A stretch of DNA of 64,000 nt from Thermoanaerobacterium sp. CMT5567-10 (GTDB lineage Bacteria; Bacillota; Thermoanaerobacteria; Thermoanaerobacterales; Thermoanaerobacteraceae): NCBI RefSeq assembly GCF_030534315.2, contig NZ_CP130558.2, forward strand, positions 124,001 through 188,000, read 5' to 3'. Under the pieces are notes generated by a model, which ran no database searches, was not told the DNA's origin, and saw only the letters and a list, made by a program, of their open reading frames with translations. Below, in pieces: positions 27,612-38,295 of this stretch. Position numbers and translations under genes: made by a program. Within the stretch, counting starts at the first letter, position 1, and every line of letters begins with the position of its first letter.

Positions 27612-28562
27612 CTACTTAAAATTTAATTTTCCTGCTAAAAAACAAATAATATTTTTTTTAAGTTCTTCAAAGTCGATATAGTCGTCAACATAAAACCAAT
27701 TTATGATTTTATAACTTTTAAACCAAGTTATTTGTCTTTTTGCATACCTCCTTGTTCTTTTTTTTAAATTGTTAATCGCTTCTTCAAATGTGACATTTCC
27801 ATCCAAGTATTCTGCAATTTCTTTGTATCCCAAAGCCTGCATCGAAGTATCATACTTATTATACCCTATTTTTAGTAAATTTACCACTTCATTTACTAAA
27901 TTATTTTTCAACATAATATCTACTCTGTCATCAATTCTTTTATATAATTTATTTCTATCTCTAAAATTCAAGCCAATCATTATTACATCGTACTCCGGAT
28001 TCATTCTCTTACTGCTCAATTCCTGATAAACCGAAATCGGTTTGCCTGTAAATTGATATACTTCTAATGCTCTTATAATTCTTCGCAGATCATTAGGATG
28101 AAGTTTATCAAATGTTTTAGGATCTACAACTTTTAATCTATTAAATAAATAATCATTTCCAAGTACCTCAGCAATATTTTTTAAAGCAGATCTAAAATCG
28201 TCATTTCCGATGTAATCAGAGAAATTCATTATATATATTAAAGAATCTATATAAAGCCCTGTTCCCCCTACAACAATAGGTAATTTTCCTCTTTTGTAAA
28301 TATCATCTATTATCGGTTTTGCCATTTTTTCAAATTCTGCAACGCTAAATTTTACATTCGGTTCAACTATATCGATCATATAATGCGGTATGCCTTGCTT
28401 TTCTTCATCTGTGATTTTAGCAGTTCCAATATCCATGTACTTGTAAATCTGCATTGAATCAGCAGATATTATTTCGCCATCATAAAATTTTGCAAGTTCT
28501 ACAGATAATTTAGTTTTCCCTGAAGCTGTTGGTCCTACAATAATTAGCAATGGTATTGCCAT
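27612..28562 (-). CDS. miaA: tRNA dimethylallyltransferase
   Basis: Transfers dimethylallyl to A37 of tRNAs reading U-starting codons, making the substrate that MiaB (33391-34806) then methylthiolates. P-loop GPTASGKTKLS is at the N-terminus, followed by ISADSMQIYKYMDIGTAK and HYMIDIVEP. The 316-residue length is normal. It follows mutL by 10 bases in one apparent operon. Confidence 0.96.
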   Translation of the reverse strand: MAIPLLIIVGPTASGKTKLSVELAKFYDGEIISADSMQIYKYMDIGTAKITDEEKQGIPHYMIDIVEPNVKFSVAEFEKMAKPIIDDIYKRGKLPIVVGGTGLYIDSLIYIMNFSDYIGNDDFRSALKNIAEVLGNDYLFNRLKVVDPKTFDKLHPNDLRRIIRALEVYQFTGKPISVYQELSSKRMNPEYDVIMIGLNFRDRNKLYKRIDDRVDIMLKNNLVNEVVNLLKIGYNKYDTSMQALGYKEIAEYLDGNVTFEEAINNLKKRTRRYAKRQITWFKSYKIINWFYVDDYIDFEELKKNIICFLAGKLNFK

Positions 28563-28572
28563 TGAAACACCT

Positions 28573-30405
28573 CTACATAATTCTTTTAAACATCTTTTCT
28601 ATTTCATATTTTTTAATTGAAATAATCACAGGTCGCCCATGCGGACATGTATACGGATTTTCTGTTATTTTCAGTTCATCAAATAAAGATTTAATTTCTT
28701 CTTTTGACAACTTATCCATAGCTTTAACTGCTTTTTTACAAGCCATCATAATAATATTTTCTTCTTTTAATTTGATATCTTTATTAAAATCTTCGTTTCG
28801 TAATTTATCAATTATATCTAAAAACAACTGTCTTGATTCTGGCTGCCCTAATATTACAGGTACTTCTCTCAATATAATTGAATTATTCCCGAAGCTTTCA
28901 AATTTATAACCTAATTTATGCAACAGATCCATGTTCTCATTAATAATTTCCTCATCACCAGGTTCAATATTCACCAATATTGGTATCGTAGTCTGTTTCC
29001 CTTGAACATTGTTATATTTACTCATAAATCTTTCGTACAATATCCTTTCGTGGGCAGCGTGTTGATCAATTATATATGCCATATCATCTTTTTCTACAAT
29101 TATAAAAGTAGAAAAAAGTACACCAATTACTTTGTAATCATCATTTTCGCCATTAGGCAAGCTATTAAAATTACTTATATATTTATCTTGAAGTGTTTCA
29201 TTAATTTTATCATTATCAAAATATATATTCTGATTGCTTCCATTAAAGCTAGATATAGTTTCATCTTTTAAAAAAGGAATATCACCACTGTGATTTGTAA
29301 TTTCTTTTGTTGTCATTTCTAATTGGTTAATTTTTGTCTGCTCATGTTTATAATTTTTATCTTTATCACCATCCGATAAAGCAAACTTTTTTTCATGCTT
29401 TATATTAGGAATAAGATTAGACTTATTCAAAGCTTCTTTAATGCTATTGTAAATAGAATCAAATATCTCCTTTTCGTCAGAAAACTTTACTTCTAATTTT
29501 GTTGGATGTACATTCACATCTATTTTTCTAGGATCAATGTTTATATATGTAATTACAACAGGATATCTATTTATAGGTATCAATGTTTTATATGCTTCTT
29601 CAATTGCGACATTATACACTTTGTTTTTTACAAATCTGCCGTTAACAAATAATATTTGCATATTGCGATTTCCTTTTGTATATGACGGTTTACATAAAAA
29701 CACTTTAACATTTAAATATTCATTGGTATACTCTGATTGAACTAAAGAAGAATATAATTCATCTCCATATAGCCTTAAAATAACATCTCTAACAGAGTTA
29801 TTTCCTGATGTCTGAAGTTCAATCTTTTTATCTTTTATATATTTAAATGATATATCGGGTCTTGAAAGAGCTATTTTTGCTACCATATCAGTGATATACA
29901 TGGCCTCTGTCGATGGACGCTTTAAAAATTTTCTCCTAGCAGGTGTATTATAAAATATGTCTCTTACTTCTATGCTGCATCCTTTTGGACAGCCACATTT
30001 AACTTTTTTTATTATTTTTCCGCCTTCAACATTTATTAATGTTCCATACAAGGAGTTCTCTTCTTTAGTTTTTAACAGAACTTTTGAGATAGAAGCAATA
30101 CTGGCTAATGCTTCGCCACGGAAGCCTAGAGTTTCTATGTTAAAAAGATCATTAATAGATTTAATTTTACTTGTAGCATGACGCCCAAATGCTAAAACGG
30201 CATCAATTTCATCCATACCACAACCGTCATCTGATACTTTAATATAAGGTATTCCACCCTCCATTATTTCGACTGTAATATTATTACTTCCTGCATCAAT
30301 TGAATTTTCTACAAGTTCTTTGACAATTGATGCAGGTCTTTCTACAACTTCGCCTGCAGATATTTTATTTATCAATTCATCATCCAAGAGATTTATTTTA
30401 TTCAT
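28573..30405 (-). CDS. mutL: Mismatch repair endonuclease MutL
   Basis: Links MutS mismatch recognition to strand nicking. The N-terminal GHKL ATPase shows ELVENSIDAG, DDGCGM and TLGFRGEAL. Unlike E. coli MutL, it has the endonuclease motifs of methyl-independent repair: DQHAAHERILYE near residue 443, ACKKAVKA, and CPHGRPV near the C-terminus. It has 610 residues and begins six bases after the mutS stop. Confidence 0.97.
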   Translation of the reverse strand: MNKINLLDDELINKISAGEVVERPASIVKELVENSIDAGSNNITVEIMEGGIPYIKVSDDGCGMDEIDAVLAFGRHATSKIKSINDLFNIETLGFRGEALASIASISKVLLKTKEENSLYGTLINVEGGKIIKKVKCGCPKGCSIEVRDIFYNTPARRKFLKRPSTEAMYITDMVAKIALSRPDISFKYIKDKKIELQTSGNNSVRDVILRLYGDELYSSLVQSEYTNEYLNVKVFLCKPSYTKGNRNMQILFVNGRFVKNKVYNVAIEEAYKTLIPINRYPVVITYINIDPRKIDVNVHPTKLEVKFSDEKEIFDSIYNSIKEALNKSNLIPNIKHEKKFALSDGDKDKNYKHEQTKINQLEMTTKEITNHSGDIPFLKDETISSFNGSNQNIYFDNDKINETLQDKYISNFNSLPNGENDDYKVIGVLFSTFIIVEKDDMAYIIDQHAAHERILYERFMSKYNNVQGKQTTIPILVNIEPGDEEIINENMDLLHKLGYKFESFGNNSIILREVPVILGQPESRQLFLDIIDKLRNEDFNKDIKLKEENIIMMACKKAVKAMDKLSKEEIKSLFDELKITENPYTCPHGRPVIISIKKYEIEKMFKRIM

Positions 30406-30411
30406 AGTTAA

Positions 30412-32985
30412 TCACATCCTCAATGATAAAGCTTTTTTCTTTAAGCCATACAAATAATTCAATGCCTGTATAGGTGTGATATTTTCTACATCCAAATCAG
30501 CTATTTCACTAATTAAAGCATCTTTTTCAAAACTAAATATATCCATTTGAGTTGCGGCCGTTTCAACTGCAACTTCTCTATTGCTATTTTCAAGGCTATT
30601 TAATATTTTTTTTGCGTTATCAATAACGTCATTCGGCAATCCAGCCAGTTTAGCGACTTGTATACCATAGCTTTTATCTGCCGAACCTGGTATTATTTTT
30701 CTTAAAAAAATAATCTCATCGTTCGTCTCATCAACTGATATATTATAATTTTTAATGCCATTTAATTGGTCCTCTAATTTAGTCAATTCATGATAGTGAG
30801 TAGCAAACATTGTCTTCGCCTTTATTTTATCGTGTATATATTCGAGAATAGCGCAGGCAATACTCATTCCATCATATGTACTGGTACCACGACCAACTTC
30901 ATCAAGTATAATTAAGCTCTTTTGCGTCGCAGAATTTAATATAACAGATACTTCATTCATCTCAACCATAAAAGTGCTTTGTCCAGAAAATAGATCATCT
31001 GATGCACCTACTCGCGTAAAAATTCTATCTACTATGCCTATTTCAGCATATGAAGCAGGAACAAAACTACCAACTTGAGCCATTAATACTATCAAAGCAA
31101 CCTGACGCATATACGTAGACTTTCCTGCCATATTAGGCCCTGTTATAATCATAATAGGCTTTTTTTCATCAATTTCTATATCATTCGATATAAACGAATC
31201 ATCAACTATAGTTTCTATTACAGGATGTCTGCCATCTTTTATTAAGATTCTATCACCGTCATTGACAATTGGCTTGACATAATTATTTGATTCAGCCACC
31301 ATAGCCAACGATGTAAGTACATCTAAAACAGCTATATACTTTGAAGTCATCTGTATTCTGTTAATCTCATTTTTTATTTGCTCTCTTATACCATTGAAGA
31401 TTTCATATTCAAGTTCTACAAGTTTCGTTTCGGCACCTAAAATTTTCTCCTCTATCTCTTTAAGTTCAGGTGTTATATATCTTTCCGCATTCGCTAATGT
31501 CTGCTTTCTTATATAATTTTGTGGAACCGACGATATATAAGATTTTGATACTTCAATATAATACCCAAATACTTTATTATACCCAACTTTTAAAGTCTTA
31601 ATACCCGTTCTTTCTTTTTCATTCAATTCAAGGTTTGTAATCCATGACTTTCCATTTGTCGCAGCTTTTCTTAATTCATCTACATTTTTATCGAATCCAT
31701 CTTTTATTATGTTTCCTTCTTTTACGGAAGTTGATGGATCATCTTTAATTGATTTATCTATCAAATCATATATATCTTGAAGTGTATCTAATTTTAAAAA
31801 TATTTCTTTAAGATAAATTGAATTATATTTACTAATTAAATCCTTTATCTTTGGAAGCCTTTCAATAGAAACCTTTATAGACAATAAGTCTTTTGCATTA
31901 ATATTTTGATACACAAGTTTACTGGAAAGTCTTTCTAAATCATAAATTCCTTTTAAAGCATTCCTTAAATCTGACCTACCTTTAAAATCATTAAAAAGTT
32001 CGTCAACAGAGTCTAATCGCAAATTTATTTTTTCAATATCTATTAAAGGCTCTTCTATCCATCTTTTAAGAAGTCTTCCACCCATTGGTGTAACAGTTTG
32101 ATCTAATACACTTAATAATGTCCCATCTCTGGAATTATTTCTATTAGAAGATTGTACAATTTCTAAATTTTTAATTGTATTATTATCCAGTAACATAAAT
32201 GAATTGTCTTCATAATAAGTCAAATTATTTAGCTGACTAAGTTGTACTTTCTGTAATTCTTTCAAATATATTAAAACTGTTGTCAATGATTTAATCGCAT
32301 AATTTTTTCCTTCTAATCCTAGCTCATTAAGCGATTTATTAAATTGATTAGATATTATGCTTTCAAAATCCTGACAGTTGTTTTCGTATTTATTGATATA
32401 AATTTTACTGCTATTAATTACTTTTACAAGCTTTTTTAAGCTAAAAAATTCGTTATTTGCAATTATTTCAGAAGGGTTATATCTCATTATTTCGTCATAA
32501 ATTTTCCTTATGTCATCGCATTTTATTATCTGCGTTACAAATAAATCACCAGTCATAACATCGACGAAGGACAATCCATAATTATTTTCATTTTTAAAAA
32601 TTGATAAAAGATAATTATTGCTCTTTTCTTCTATAGAATTTGTATTTATAACCGTACCAGGAGTGAAAACTCTAATTACATCTCTATCAACTAATCCCTT
32701 AGCAGATGCAGGATCTTCTAGTTGTTCGCAAATTGCCACTTTATAACCTTTTTTCACGAGCTTGTCTATATAAAAATCAGCAGCATGAAATGGTACTCCT
32801 GCCATTGGTGCTCTTTCATCCTGGCCACAATCTTTACCTGTCAAGACTATTTCCAATTCCTTAGCTGCAATAATAGCATCATCAAAAAACATTTCATAAA
32901 AATCACCAATTCGAAAAAATAAAATCGAATCTTTGTATTTTTCTTTTATTTTAAAATATTGTTCCATCATAGGAGTGTATGGCAT
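30412..32985 (-). CDS. mutS: DNA mismatch recognition protein MutS
   Basis: Binds mismatches and recruits MutL. The mismatch wedge is in FFRIGDFYEMF near residue 30. The C-terminal ATPase has Walker A GPNMAGKST near 614, ILDEVGRGTSTYDG and FATHYHEL. It has 857 residues. The gene belongs to the promoter-led block miaB-ricA-mutS-mutL-miaA-hfq. Confidence 0.97.
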   Translation of the reverse strand: MPYTPMMEQYFKIKEKYKDSILFFRIGDFYEMFFDDAIIAAKELEIVLTGKDCGQDERAPMAGVPFHAADFYIDKLVKKGYKVAICEQLEDPASAKGLVDRDVIRVFTPGTVINTNSIEEKSNNYLLSIFKNENNYGLSFVDVMTGDLFVTQIIKCDDIRKIYDEIMRYNPSEIIANNEFFSLKKLVKVINSSKIYINKYENNCQDFESIISNQFNKSLNELGLEGKNYAIKSLTTVLIYLKELQKVQLSQLNNLTYYEDNSFMLLDNNTIKNLEIVQSSNRNNSRDGTLLSVLDQTVTPMGGRLLKRWIEEPLIDIEKINLRLDSVDELFNDFKGRSDLRNALKGIYDLERLSSKLVYQNINAKDLLSIKVSIERLPKIKDLISKYNSIYLKEIFLKLDTLQDIYDLIDKSIKDDPSTSVKEGNIIKDGFDKNVDELRKAATNGKSWITNLELNEKERTGIKTLKVGYNKVFGYYIEVSKSYISSVPQNYIRKQTLANAERYITPELKEIEEKILGAETKLVELEYEIFNGIREQIKNEINRIQMTSKYIAVLDVLTSLAMVAESNNYVKPIVNDGDRILIKDGRHPVIETIVDDSFISNDIEIDEKKPIMIITGPNMAGKSTYMRQVALIVLMAQVGSFVPASYAEIGIVDRIFTRVGASDDLFSGQSTFMVEMNEVSVILNSATQKSLIILDEVGRGTSTYDGMSIACAILEYIHDKIKAKTMFATHYHELTKLEDQLNGIKNYNISVDETNDEIIFLRKIIPGSADKSYGIQVAKLAGLPNDVIDNAKKILNSLENSNREVAVETAATQMDIFSFEKDALISEIADLDVENITPIQALNYLYGLKKKALSLRM

Positions 32986-33035
32986 TAAAAACTACCTCCA
33001 ACTACATAAAAAGATAAGCTCATACAACATATTCA

Positions 33036-33398
33036 TTATTTTATACAATGTCTAGAGCAATTGGCACAGGAATTACCATCACACTTAGGCAATGATCCAT
33101 TTATATAATAATTCAATATGCCATGTATCTCTTCTATTAATTTTTTAGAAGTCTCCTGCGCCTCTAACAATCTTTTATAACTGTCTAATTTTAAAAGTTT
33201 CTGTCTTAAAACGCTTGCTTCATTTTTATCGCCATTTTTTTTCAATTTTTTAATATCTTCAAGTAAAAATTGCGCTTCTTCATCATTTAAAAAGGCAATT
33301 TCCGCTTCACGCAAATCATTCAATATATCAGAATTTGCTAAAAGTCTGCCTAATTCTATTGCTTTCTCAATTATAGCTTCTTTATCACATTTACTCAC
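33036..33398 (-). CDS. YmcA/YlbF-family protein with C-terminal cysteine cluster
   Basis: Helical protein related to RicA (YmcA) and RicF (YlbF), which with RicT form a B. subtilis complex that carries Fe-S clusters and helps RNase Y process mRNAs. The 120 residues are mainly amphipathic helices. The tail [16 protein letters not shown] carries four closely spaced cysteines suited to a metal or Fe-S site. It overlaps the end of miaB by eight bases and lies between miaB and mutS, the ymcA position in B. subtilis. I cannot separate YmcA from YlbF orthology by eye. Confidence 0.8.
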   Translation of the reverse strand: MSKCDKEAIIEKAIELGRLLANSDILNDLREAEIAFLNDEEAQFLLEDIKKLKKNGDKNEASVLRQKLLKLDSYKRLLEAQETSKKLIEEIHGILNYYINGSLPKCDGNSCANCSRHCIK

Positions 33399-34806
33399 TT
33401 ATTAATTCTCCTTGCATAGTCCAAGCTTTTGTATCTATTATTTTTACATTAACAAACTTACCTATCAATTCAGGCTTGGCTTTAAAATGAACAATTTTAT
33501 TTGTTCTCGTTCTTCCAGTTAATTTCTCACCATCTCTTTTGCTTGTACCTTCGACTAAAACTTCTACGATTTTCCCTTTCATTTCGTTATTTTTTTCAAT
33601 GCTTATTGCATTTTGCAAATTAATTAATTCTTCTAGTCGCTTATGTTTGATGTCTTCATCGACTTGATTTGACATTTTTTCTGCAGGCGTACCTTTTCTT
33701 TTTGAATAAATAAATGTGTACGCTGAATCGTATCTTACTTCTTTTACAAGATCCAGTGTATCTTGAAAATCCTCATCTGTCTCGCCAGGAAAACCTACTA
33801 TTATGTCTGTGGTTATAGCAATACCCGGTATGTTATCTCTTAACTTGTTAATGATTTCCAAATATCTTTCTCTTGTATATTTTCTATTCATTCTCTCTAG
33901 TATTTCATTGCTACCAGATTGAACTGGTAAATGCAGATGCTCACAAAGTTTGTCCAAATCCCTCATAGCAAAAATCAATTTGTCAGAAATATCTTTTGGG
34001 TGTGAAGTCATAAATCTTATTCTTTCTATGCCATCAATATCATTTATCATATATAAAAGATCAGCAAAATCTATTTTAGTAGGTAAATCATTGCCATAAG
34101 AATTTACATTTTGACCAAGCAGTGTTATTTCTTTAAATCCTTCATTAGCTAAAGATTGTATTTCATTTATAATATCATGAGGCTCTCTACTTTTTTCTCT
34201 TCCACGTACATAAGGCACTATGCAATATGTGCAAAAATTATTACACCCGTAAATAATATTTACCCATGCCTTTAAACCTTCTGCACGCCTTATGGGGATA
34301 TCTTCTACAATACTTTTATTATCATCCCAAATGTCTATAATAGTAGTATCTGAATTCAATGATTCTTGTAAAAGCTCTGGAAATTTAAATAAATTATGTG
34401 TACCGAATACAATATCGATATATGGATAATCATTTTTTATAGCCTCAACAACTTCTTTTTCTTGCATCATACATCCACATATCCCTAATGTTATATTAGG
34501 CTTTCTCTGCTTTAGTTCTTTAAGCTGTGACACTCTTCCAAATATCCTTATTTCGGCATGTTCTCTGACACAACAAGTATTAAAGAGAATAACATCTGCA
34601 TCCTCTAAATTATCAGTATGTGTGTACCCCATTTCAGTTAGCATACCTGCTAATTTTTCTGAATCATGAACATTCATTTGACAACCGTATGTTTCTATGT
34701 GAAACTTTGGATATCTATCTTTATTTAAAACAGCCATTTGATTTATTATCTCTTTTTGCTTTTTTATATCATCATCTGAGACTAGTATTTCTTTTCTTTC
34801 ACTCAT
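33391..34806 (-). CDS. miaB: tRNA methylthiotransferase MiaB
   Basis: Radical-SAM enzyme that adds methylthio to isopentenyl-A37 in tRNA. The UPF0004 domain has [26 protein letters not shown] and GICGCMMQ; the radical-SAM triad is in [10 protein letters not shown]; a TRAM domain ends the protein. ATG 34806 lies nine bases after GGAGGT and gives 471 residues. A GTG 30 bases upstream lacks a ribosome site. It is the first gene after the strong promoter at 34902-34930. Confidence 0.95.
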   Translation of the reverse strand: MSERKEILVSDDDIKKQKEIINQMAVLNKDRYPKFHIETYGCQMNVHDSEKLAGMLTEMGYTHTDNLEDADVILFNTCCVREHAEIRIFGRVSQLKELKQRKPNITLGICGCMMQEKEVVEAIKNDYPYIDIVFGTHNLFKFPELLQESLNSDTTIIDIWDDNKSIVEDIPIRRAEGLKAWVNIIYGCNNFCTYCIVPYVRGREKSREPHDIINEIQSLANEGFKEITLLGQNVNSYGNDLPTKIDFADLLYMINDIDGIERIRFMTSHPKDISDKLIFAMRDLDKLCEHLHLPVQSGSNEILERMNRKYTRERYLEIINKLRDNIPGIAITTDIIVGFPGETDEDFQDTLDLVKEVRYDSAYTFIYSKRKGTPAEKMSNQVDEDIKHKRLEELINLQNAISIEKNNEMKGKIVEVLVEGTSKRDGEKLTGRTRTNKIVHFKAKPELIGKFVNVKIIDTKAWTMQGELISE

Positions 34807-34901
34807 TAAATACGTACCTCCACTTAAATTAATCACAACAATATATTATATAACAATTAAAGGTTTATAAAAAATATTTTTGAGTATGAATCCATAATAA
34901 T

Positions 34902-34930
34902 ATTATACTATATTCTAAGTTTTATGTTAA
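34902..34930 (-). promoter_or_regulatory. Promoter of the miaB-mutSL-miaA-hfq block
   Basis: Minus strand TTAACA (34925-34930), 17 bases, TATAAT (34902-34907): one mismatch to the sigma-A consensus. It lies between cheR and miaB, about 95 bases ahead of the miaB start. Confidence 0.75.
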
Positions 34931-34938
34931 ATTCATAG

Positions 34939-35706
34939 CTATTTAGATATTTTTTTGTAAAAAAATGTCTTTAAAGGCGCAAAATTGTATTTAAACGGAA
35001 AAATAATTTGCTCTGTGCTACCAACAAAAAGAATGCCTTCTGTGCTAAGGCTCGAGTAAAATTTTTTATATATTTCTTCTTTCGCTTTATCATTAAAATA
35101 TATTAATACGTTTCTACATACAATCAAATCAATATTTTCAGGAAATTTGTCTAGTAACAAGTTATGCTTTTTAAAAACAATATTTTTTCTCAATTCCTCA
35201 GAAATTATGTACTTATTCTCATTATAGCAAGAAAAATATTTTAAATATTCCTTAGGAATTTTTTCTATACTCTTATTACTATATATTCCTTTTTTAGCCT
35301 TTTCAAGTACAACATCATCTATATCAGTCGCAATAATATTCACTTGGTTTAGATCAATAAAATCTGAAATTATCATTGCAAGACTATAAGCTTCTTCACC
35401 TGTTGAACATGCAGCACTCCAAATTCTCATATTTTTTTTGATTATTTTGGGAAGTATTTCGTTCTTAAGTATCATCCATTGATCAAAATTCCTAAAAAAT
35501 TCTGTTACATTTATCGTAATATATTTTAAAAATTCTTTATAAACTTTTATATCTTTAGTAAGTCTATCATAAAAAATATCATAACTTTGGCAATTATTAT
35601 TTGCTATAAATGAATCTATCCTTCTTTTCATCTGTTTTTCTTTATAAAGTGACAAATCTATACCAGTTAAATTAAATATCTTTAGTAAAAATTCGTCATA
35701 ATTCAA
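34939..35706 (-). CDS. cheR: CheR-type protein glutamate methyltransferase
   Basis: Methylates chemoreceptor glutamates with S-adenosylmethionine. An N-terminal helical domain is followed by the SAM-binding core with ITINVTEFFRN, WSAACSTGEEAYSLAM, IIATDIDD and DLIVCRNVLIYF. I take TTG 35706, nine bases after GGAGGT; the in-frame GTG at 35715 overlaps that site. The product is 255 residues. No other chemotaxis gene is nearby. Confidence 0.9.
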   Translation of the reverse strand: MNYDEFLLKIFNLTGIDLSLYKEKQMKRRIDSFIANNNCQSYDIFYDRLTKDIKVYKEFLKYITINVTEFFRNFDQWMILKNEILPKIIKKNMRIWSAACSTGEEAYSLAMIISDFIDLNQVNIIATDIDDVVLEKAKKGIYSNKSIEKIPKEYLKYFSCYNENKYIISEELRKNIVFKKHNLLLDKFPENIDLIVCRNVLIYFNDKAKEEIYKKFYSSLSTEGILFVGSTEQIIFPFKYNFAPLKTFFYKKISK

Positions 35707-35737
35707 AATAAGCACACCTCCAAGTGTTCACGTCATG

Positions 35738-35766
35738 ATAAAAAAAGTGGCTAAACTTAGCCACTT
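35738..35766 (-). terminator. Terminator after speD
   Basis: Ten-pair stem AAGTGGCTAA/TTAGCCACTT followed on the minus strand by six T. It lies about 100 bases after the speD stop. Confidence 0.8.
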
Positions 35767-35862
35767 AAATGATGTAAAGGGGGTCTCAATGTATTTTGTG
35801 AGGTTCATTAATATTATTAACACATTAAATATCAAATATACATAAAAATAAATTTTATAAAA

Positions 35863-36237
35863 TTACATATTTACAACTTTGACAGGTTGCTCAAAAACCC
35901 CTCTTTTTACCTCAGTAGCGGTCATATTTTTTGCCTTTAGCATTTTCGTTAAATAATTACATGCATTCCAAGGATTCACATTATTCCCACACGTAAACAC
36001 ATCAACGGCTGCATACCCTAGTTCCGGCCAAGTATGAATTGTTATATGTGATTCTGAAATAACTACAACTCCACTAACGCCCTGGGGGCTGAATTTATGG
36101 AAAGCAACTTCACGAACTTCAGCACCTGCTTCAATAGCTGCTTTTACCATTATGTCTTCTATTAATTCACAATCATCAAGAACATTTTCATCGCAACCAT
36201 AAATTTCTGCCAATATATGGCGACCCAAAGCATTCAT
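35863..36237 (-). CDS. speD: S-adenosylmethionine decarboxylase proenzyme
   Basis: Makes decarboxylated SAM, the aminopropyl donor for SpeE (47771-48604). This is the short prokaryotic class that self-cleaves before S63 to form the pyruvoyl group: the block S61-E62-S63-H64-I-T-I-H68 is intact and the third catalytic residue C83 is in FTCGN. It has 124 residues. ATG is preceded by GCGAGGAGGCAAGATAATAG. It appears monocistronic, with its own promoter and terminator. Confidence 0.95.
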   Translation of the reverse strand: MNALGRHILAEIYGCDENVLDDCELIEDIMVKAAIEAGAEVREVAFHKFSPQGVSGVVVISESHITIHTWPELGYAAVDVFTCGNNVNPWNACNYLTKMLKAKNMTATEVKRGVFEQPVKVVNM

Positions 36238-36289
36238 TCTATTATCTTGCCTCCTCGCATTTTAAAAGTACGGATATTCAATAAGATAA

Positions 36290-36317
36290 ATTTTATCAGA
36301 TTTTTTTCTTTTGTCAA
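36290..36317 (-). promoter_or_regulatory. speD promoter
   Basis: Minus strand TTGACA (36312-36317), 16 bases, TAAAAT (36290-36295), preceded by TG. A 50-base leader follows. Confidence 0.68.
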
Positions 36318-36344
36318 GGTATTTTACATAACACCCATAAATAA

Positions 36345-37433
36345 TCATTTTATACTTTGAAGTATATCTTTTATAGAAACATTCAAGTCTTCTCTTTCTA
36401 ATTCATAGGATTCGTTACTTCTATCGATTTCTCTTAGACTCATTCTTTTATTATTAACATCAATATTCAATATCTCAACCGAAATATTTTCCCCAATTCT
36501 ATATTCTTTAATATTTTTTAATAAATCGCTTTTGTGTACAAGACCTTCTACCCCATCGCTAATATCTACAAATATGCCGAAGGTTGTTATGTTTACTATT
36601 TTGCCCAAGATGACGTCGCTAACTTTAAATTTTATACTAATAGTTGTCCAGGGATCAGGAATAAGTTTTCTCAAACTTAGTGTAATTTTTTCTTTATCTA
36701 TTTTTTCAACATATACATCTACTTTTTCGCCAATATTCAATATATCATTTATATTTTTGTTTCTGCCCCATGAAATTTCACTTAAAGGTATCAGGCCATC
36801 TATACCACCTATATCTATAAATGCACCAAATTTAGCTATAGATTTTACTACACCTTGAATTACTTGTCCTTCTTGTAAAGTTTTCAACAATTCCTCTTTC
36901 TCTTTTAACTTTTCCTCTTCTAATACAACTTTTTGAGATACTATCAACTTTTTATTCGGTATATAATCTATAATTTTTACTTCAACATTTTTCCCTAGAT
37001 AATCGTTTAAGTCATTTACATAATGTATATCAAGCTGTGAAGCAGGTATAAATGCTTTTACACCTAAAATATCAGCTAATACTCCGCCTTTAATTACTTC
37101 TATGATTTTCCCACTTAAAATATCACCATTTTTATAAGCTGTATCTAGTTTTTCTTCTGCTAATTCTGTATCTGCTTTAACCTTTGATGCTAATACATCA
37201 CCGTTTTCATCTTCTCTTTTAACTATGTAAAGATCAATCTCATCTCCTACCTTAAAAAAGCTGTTAATATCTAAATTTGGATCTATTGACAATTGGTCTT
37301 TAGGAACATATGCATCGGCCTTATAATTAATATCCGCTATTATCCCATCACTAAGTATTTTTATAATTTTACCTTTAACAATGTCTCCTGTATGAATTAG
37401 ATTAAAAGAATATTCATCCATAAAATCATTCAT
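36345..37433 (-). CDS. Four-domain S1 RNA-binding protein
   Basis: Ribosomal-protein-S1-like protein. Four S1 repeats are visible in 362 residues, each with a G-x-V/I-x-G-x-I/V start: about 15-85, 100-165, 185-255 and 275-340 (for instance GQVIQGVVKSIAKFGAFIDIG and VILGKIVNITTFGIFVDIS). It is shorter than E. coli S1 (six repeats) and matches the B. subtilis YpfD size class. It overlaps ispH by eight bases. In some clostridia the two are fused; here they are separate. Confidence 0.87.
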   Translation of the reverse strand: MNDFMDEYSFNLIHTGDIVKGKIIKILSDGIIADINYKADAYVPKDQLSIDPNLDINSFFKVGDEIDLYIVKREDENGDVLASKVKADTELAEEKLDTAYKNGDILSGKIIEVIKGGVLADILGVKAFIPASQLDIHYVNDLNDYLGKNVEVKIIDYIPNKKLIVSQKVVLEEEKLKEKEELLKTLQEGQVIQGVVKSIAKFGAFIDIGGIDGLIPLSEISWGRNKNINDILNIGEKVDVYVEKIDKEKITLSLRKLIPDPWTTISIKFKVSDVILGKIVNITTFGIFVDISDGVEGLVHKSDLLKNIKEYRIGENISVEILNIDVNNKRMSLREIDRSNESYELEREDLNVSIKDILQSIK

Positions 37434-38286
37434 TAGTATCTTCCTTTCTATTAATTGCTATTTTACTTATCACGTCTTGTATTAAATAATCAGGCGTTGA
37501 AGCACCTGCAGTAATACCTACAATATCATTATCATTAAAAATACTTAAATCAATTTCATCAGCGTTTTCTATCTGAATAGTTCTCTTACAATTTTTTTCG
37601 CATATTCTTTTTAATTTTTGAGTATTCGAACTGTTTTTTCCACCGATAACAATCATTACATCAGCTTTTTTAGATATCTCTTCAGCAGATGATTGCCTTT
37701 TGTTTGTAGCATCACATATTGTATTGAATGATATCAATTTATTAACTTTAAGTTTTAATGCATTCAAACTATCTTCCCACGTTTTTTGTGTTATCGTTGT
37801 CTGTGCAACAACGCAAGCCCTATCAATATACGGTAGCAATTGAACGTCATTCACTGATTCTATCACAAAGGCTGAATTGTCGCACCATCCATTTACTCCT
37901 ATAACTTCTGGATGATTTTTATCACCTATTATAACGATAGTATAACCTTTTTTATGATAACCATTTACTATCTTTTGGACTCGCTTTACAAAGGGGCAAG
38001 TCATATCAATTAATTCAATTTTTTTCTCTTTTAAATCTTTATATGTTTTCTCTGGTATACCATGAGTTCTAATAATTATTCTATCATTTTCTTTTAAATT
38101 ATCAATTCCATCTATTGTTTTTATTCCCTTATCTTCTAAATCCCTTACTACTTGCGGATTGTGTATAAGTTCCCCATAAGTATATGTCCGTCTACTATCA
38201 TCTCGATTTATTTGATCATACGCTACTTTTACGGCTCTTTTTACACCAAAGCAAAACCCTGCATTATCTGCTATTAATATTTTCAC
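37426..38286 (-). CDS. ispH: 4-hydroxy-3-methylbut-2-enyl diphosphate reductase
   Basis: Last enzyme of the non-mevalonate isoprenoid pathway, with a [4Fe-4S] cluster. The three ligand cysteines are in NAGFCFGVKRAV, DMTCPFV and NTICDATNKRQ, and the catalytic ITAGASTP block is near the end. It has 286 residues. It lies in the common clostridial series cmk-plsC-ispH-S1. Confidence 0.96.
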   Translation of the reverse strand: MKILIADNAGFCFGVKRAVKVAYDQINRDDSRRTYTYGELIHNPQVVRDLEDKGIKTIDGIDNLKENDRIIIRTHGIPEKTYKDLKEKKIELIDMTCPFVKRVQKIVNGYHKKGYTIVIIGDKNHPEVIGVNGWCDNSAFVIESVNDVQLLPYIDRACVVAQTTITQKTWEDSLNALKLKVNKLISFNTICDATNKRQSSAEEISKKADVMIVIGGKNSSNTQKLKRICEKNCKRTIQIENADEIDLSIFNDNDIVGITAGASTPDYLIQDVISKIAINRKEDTNE

Positions 38287-38295
38287 ACTAACCTC

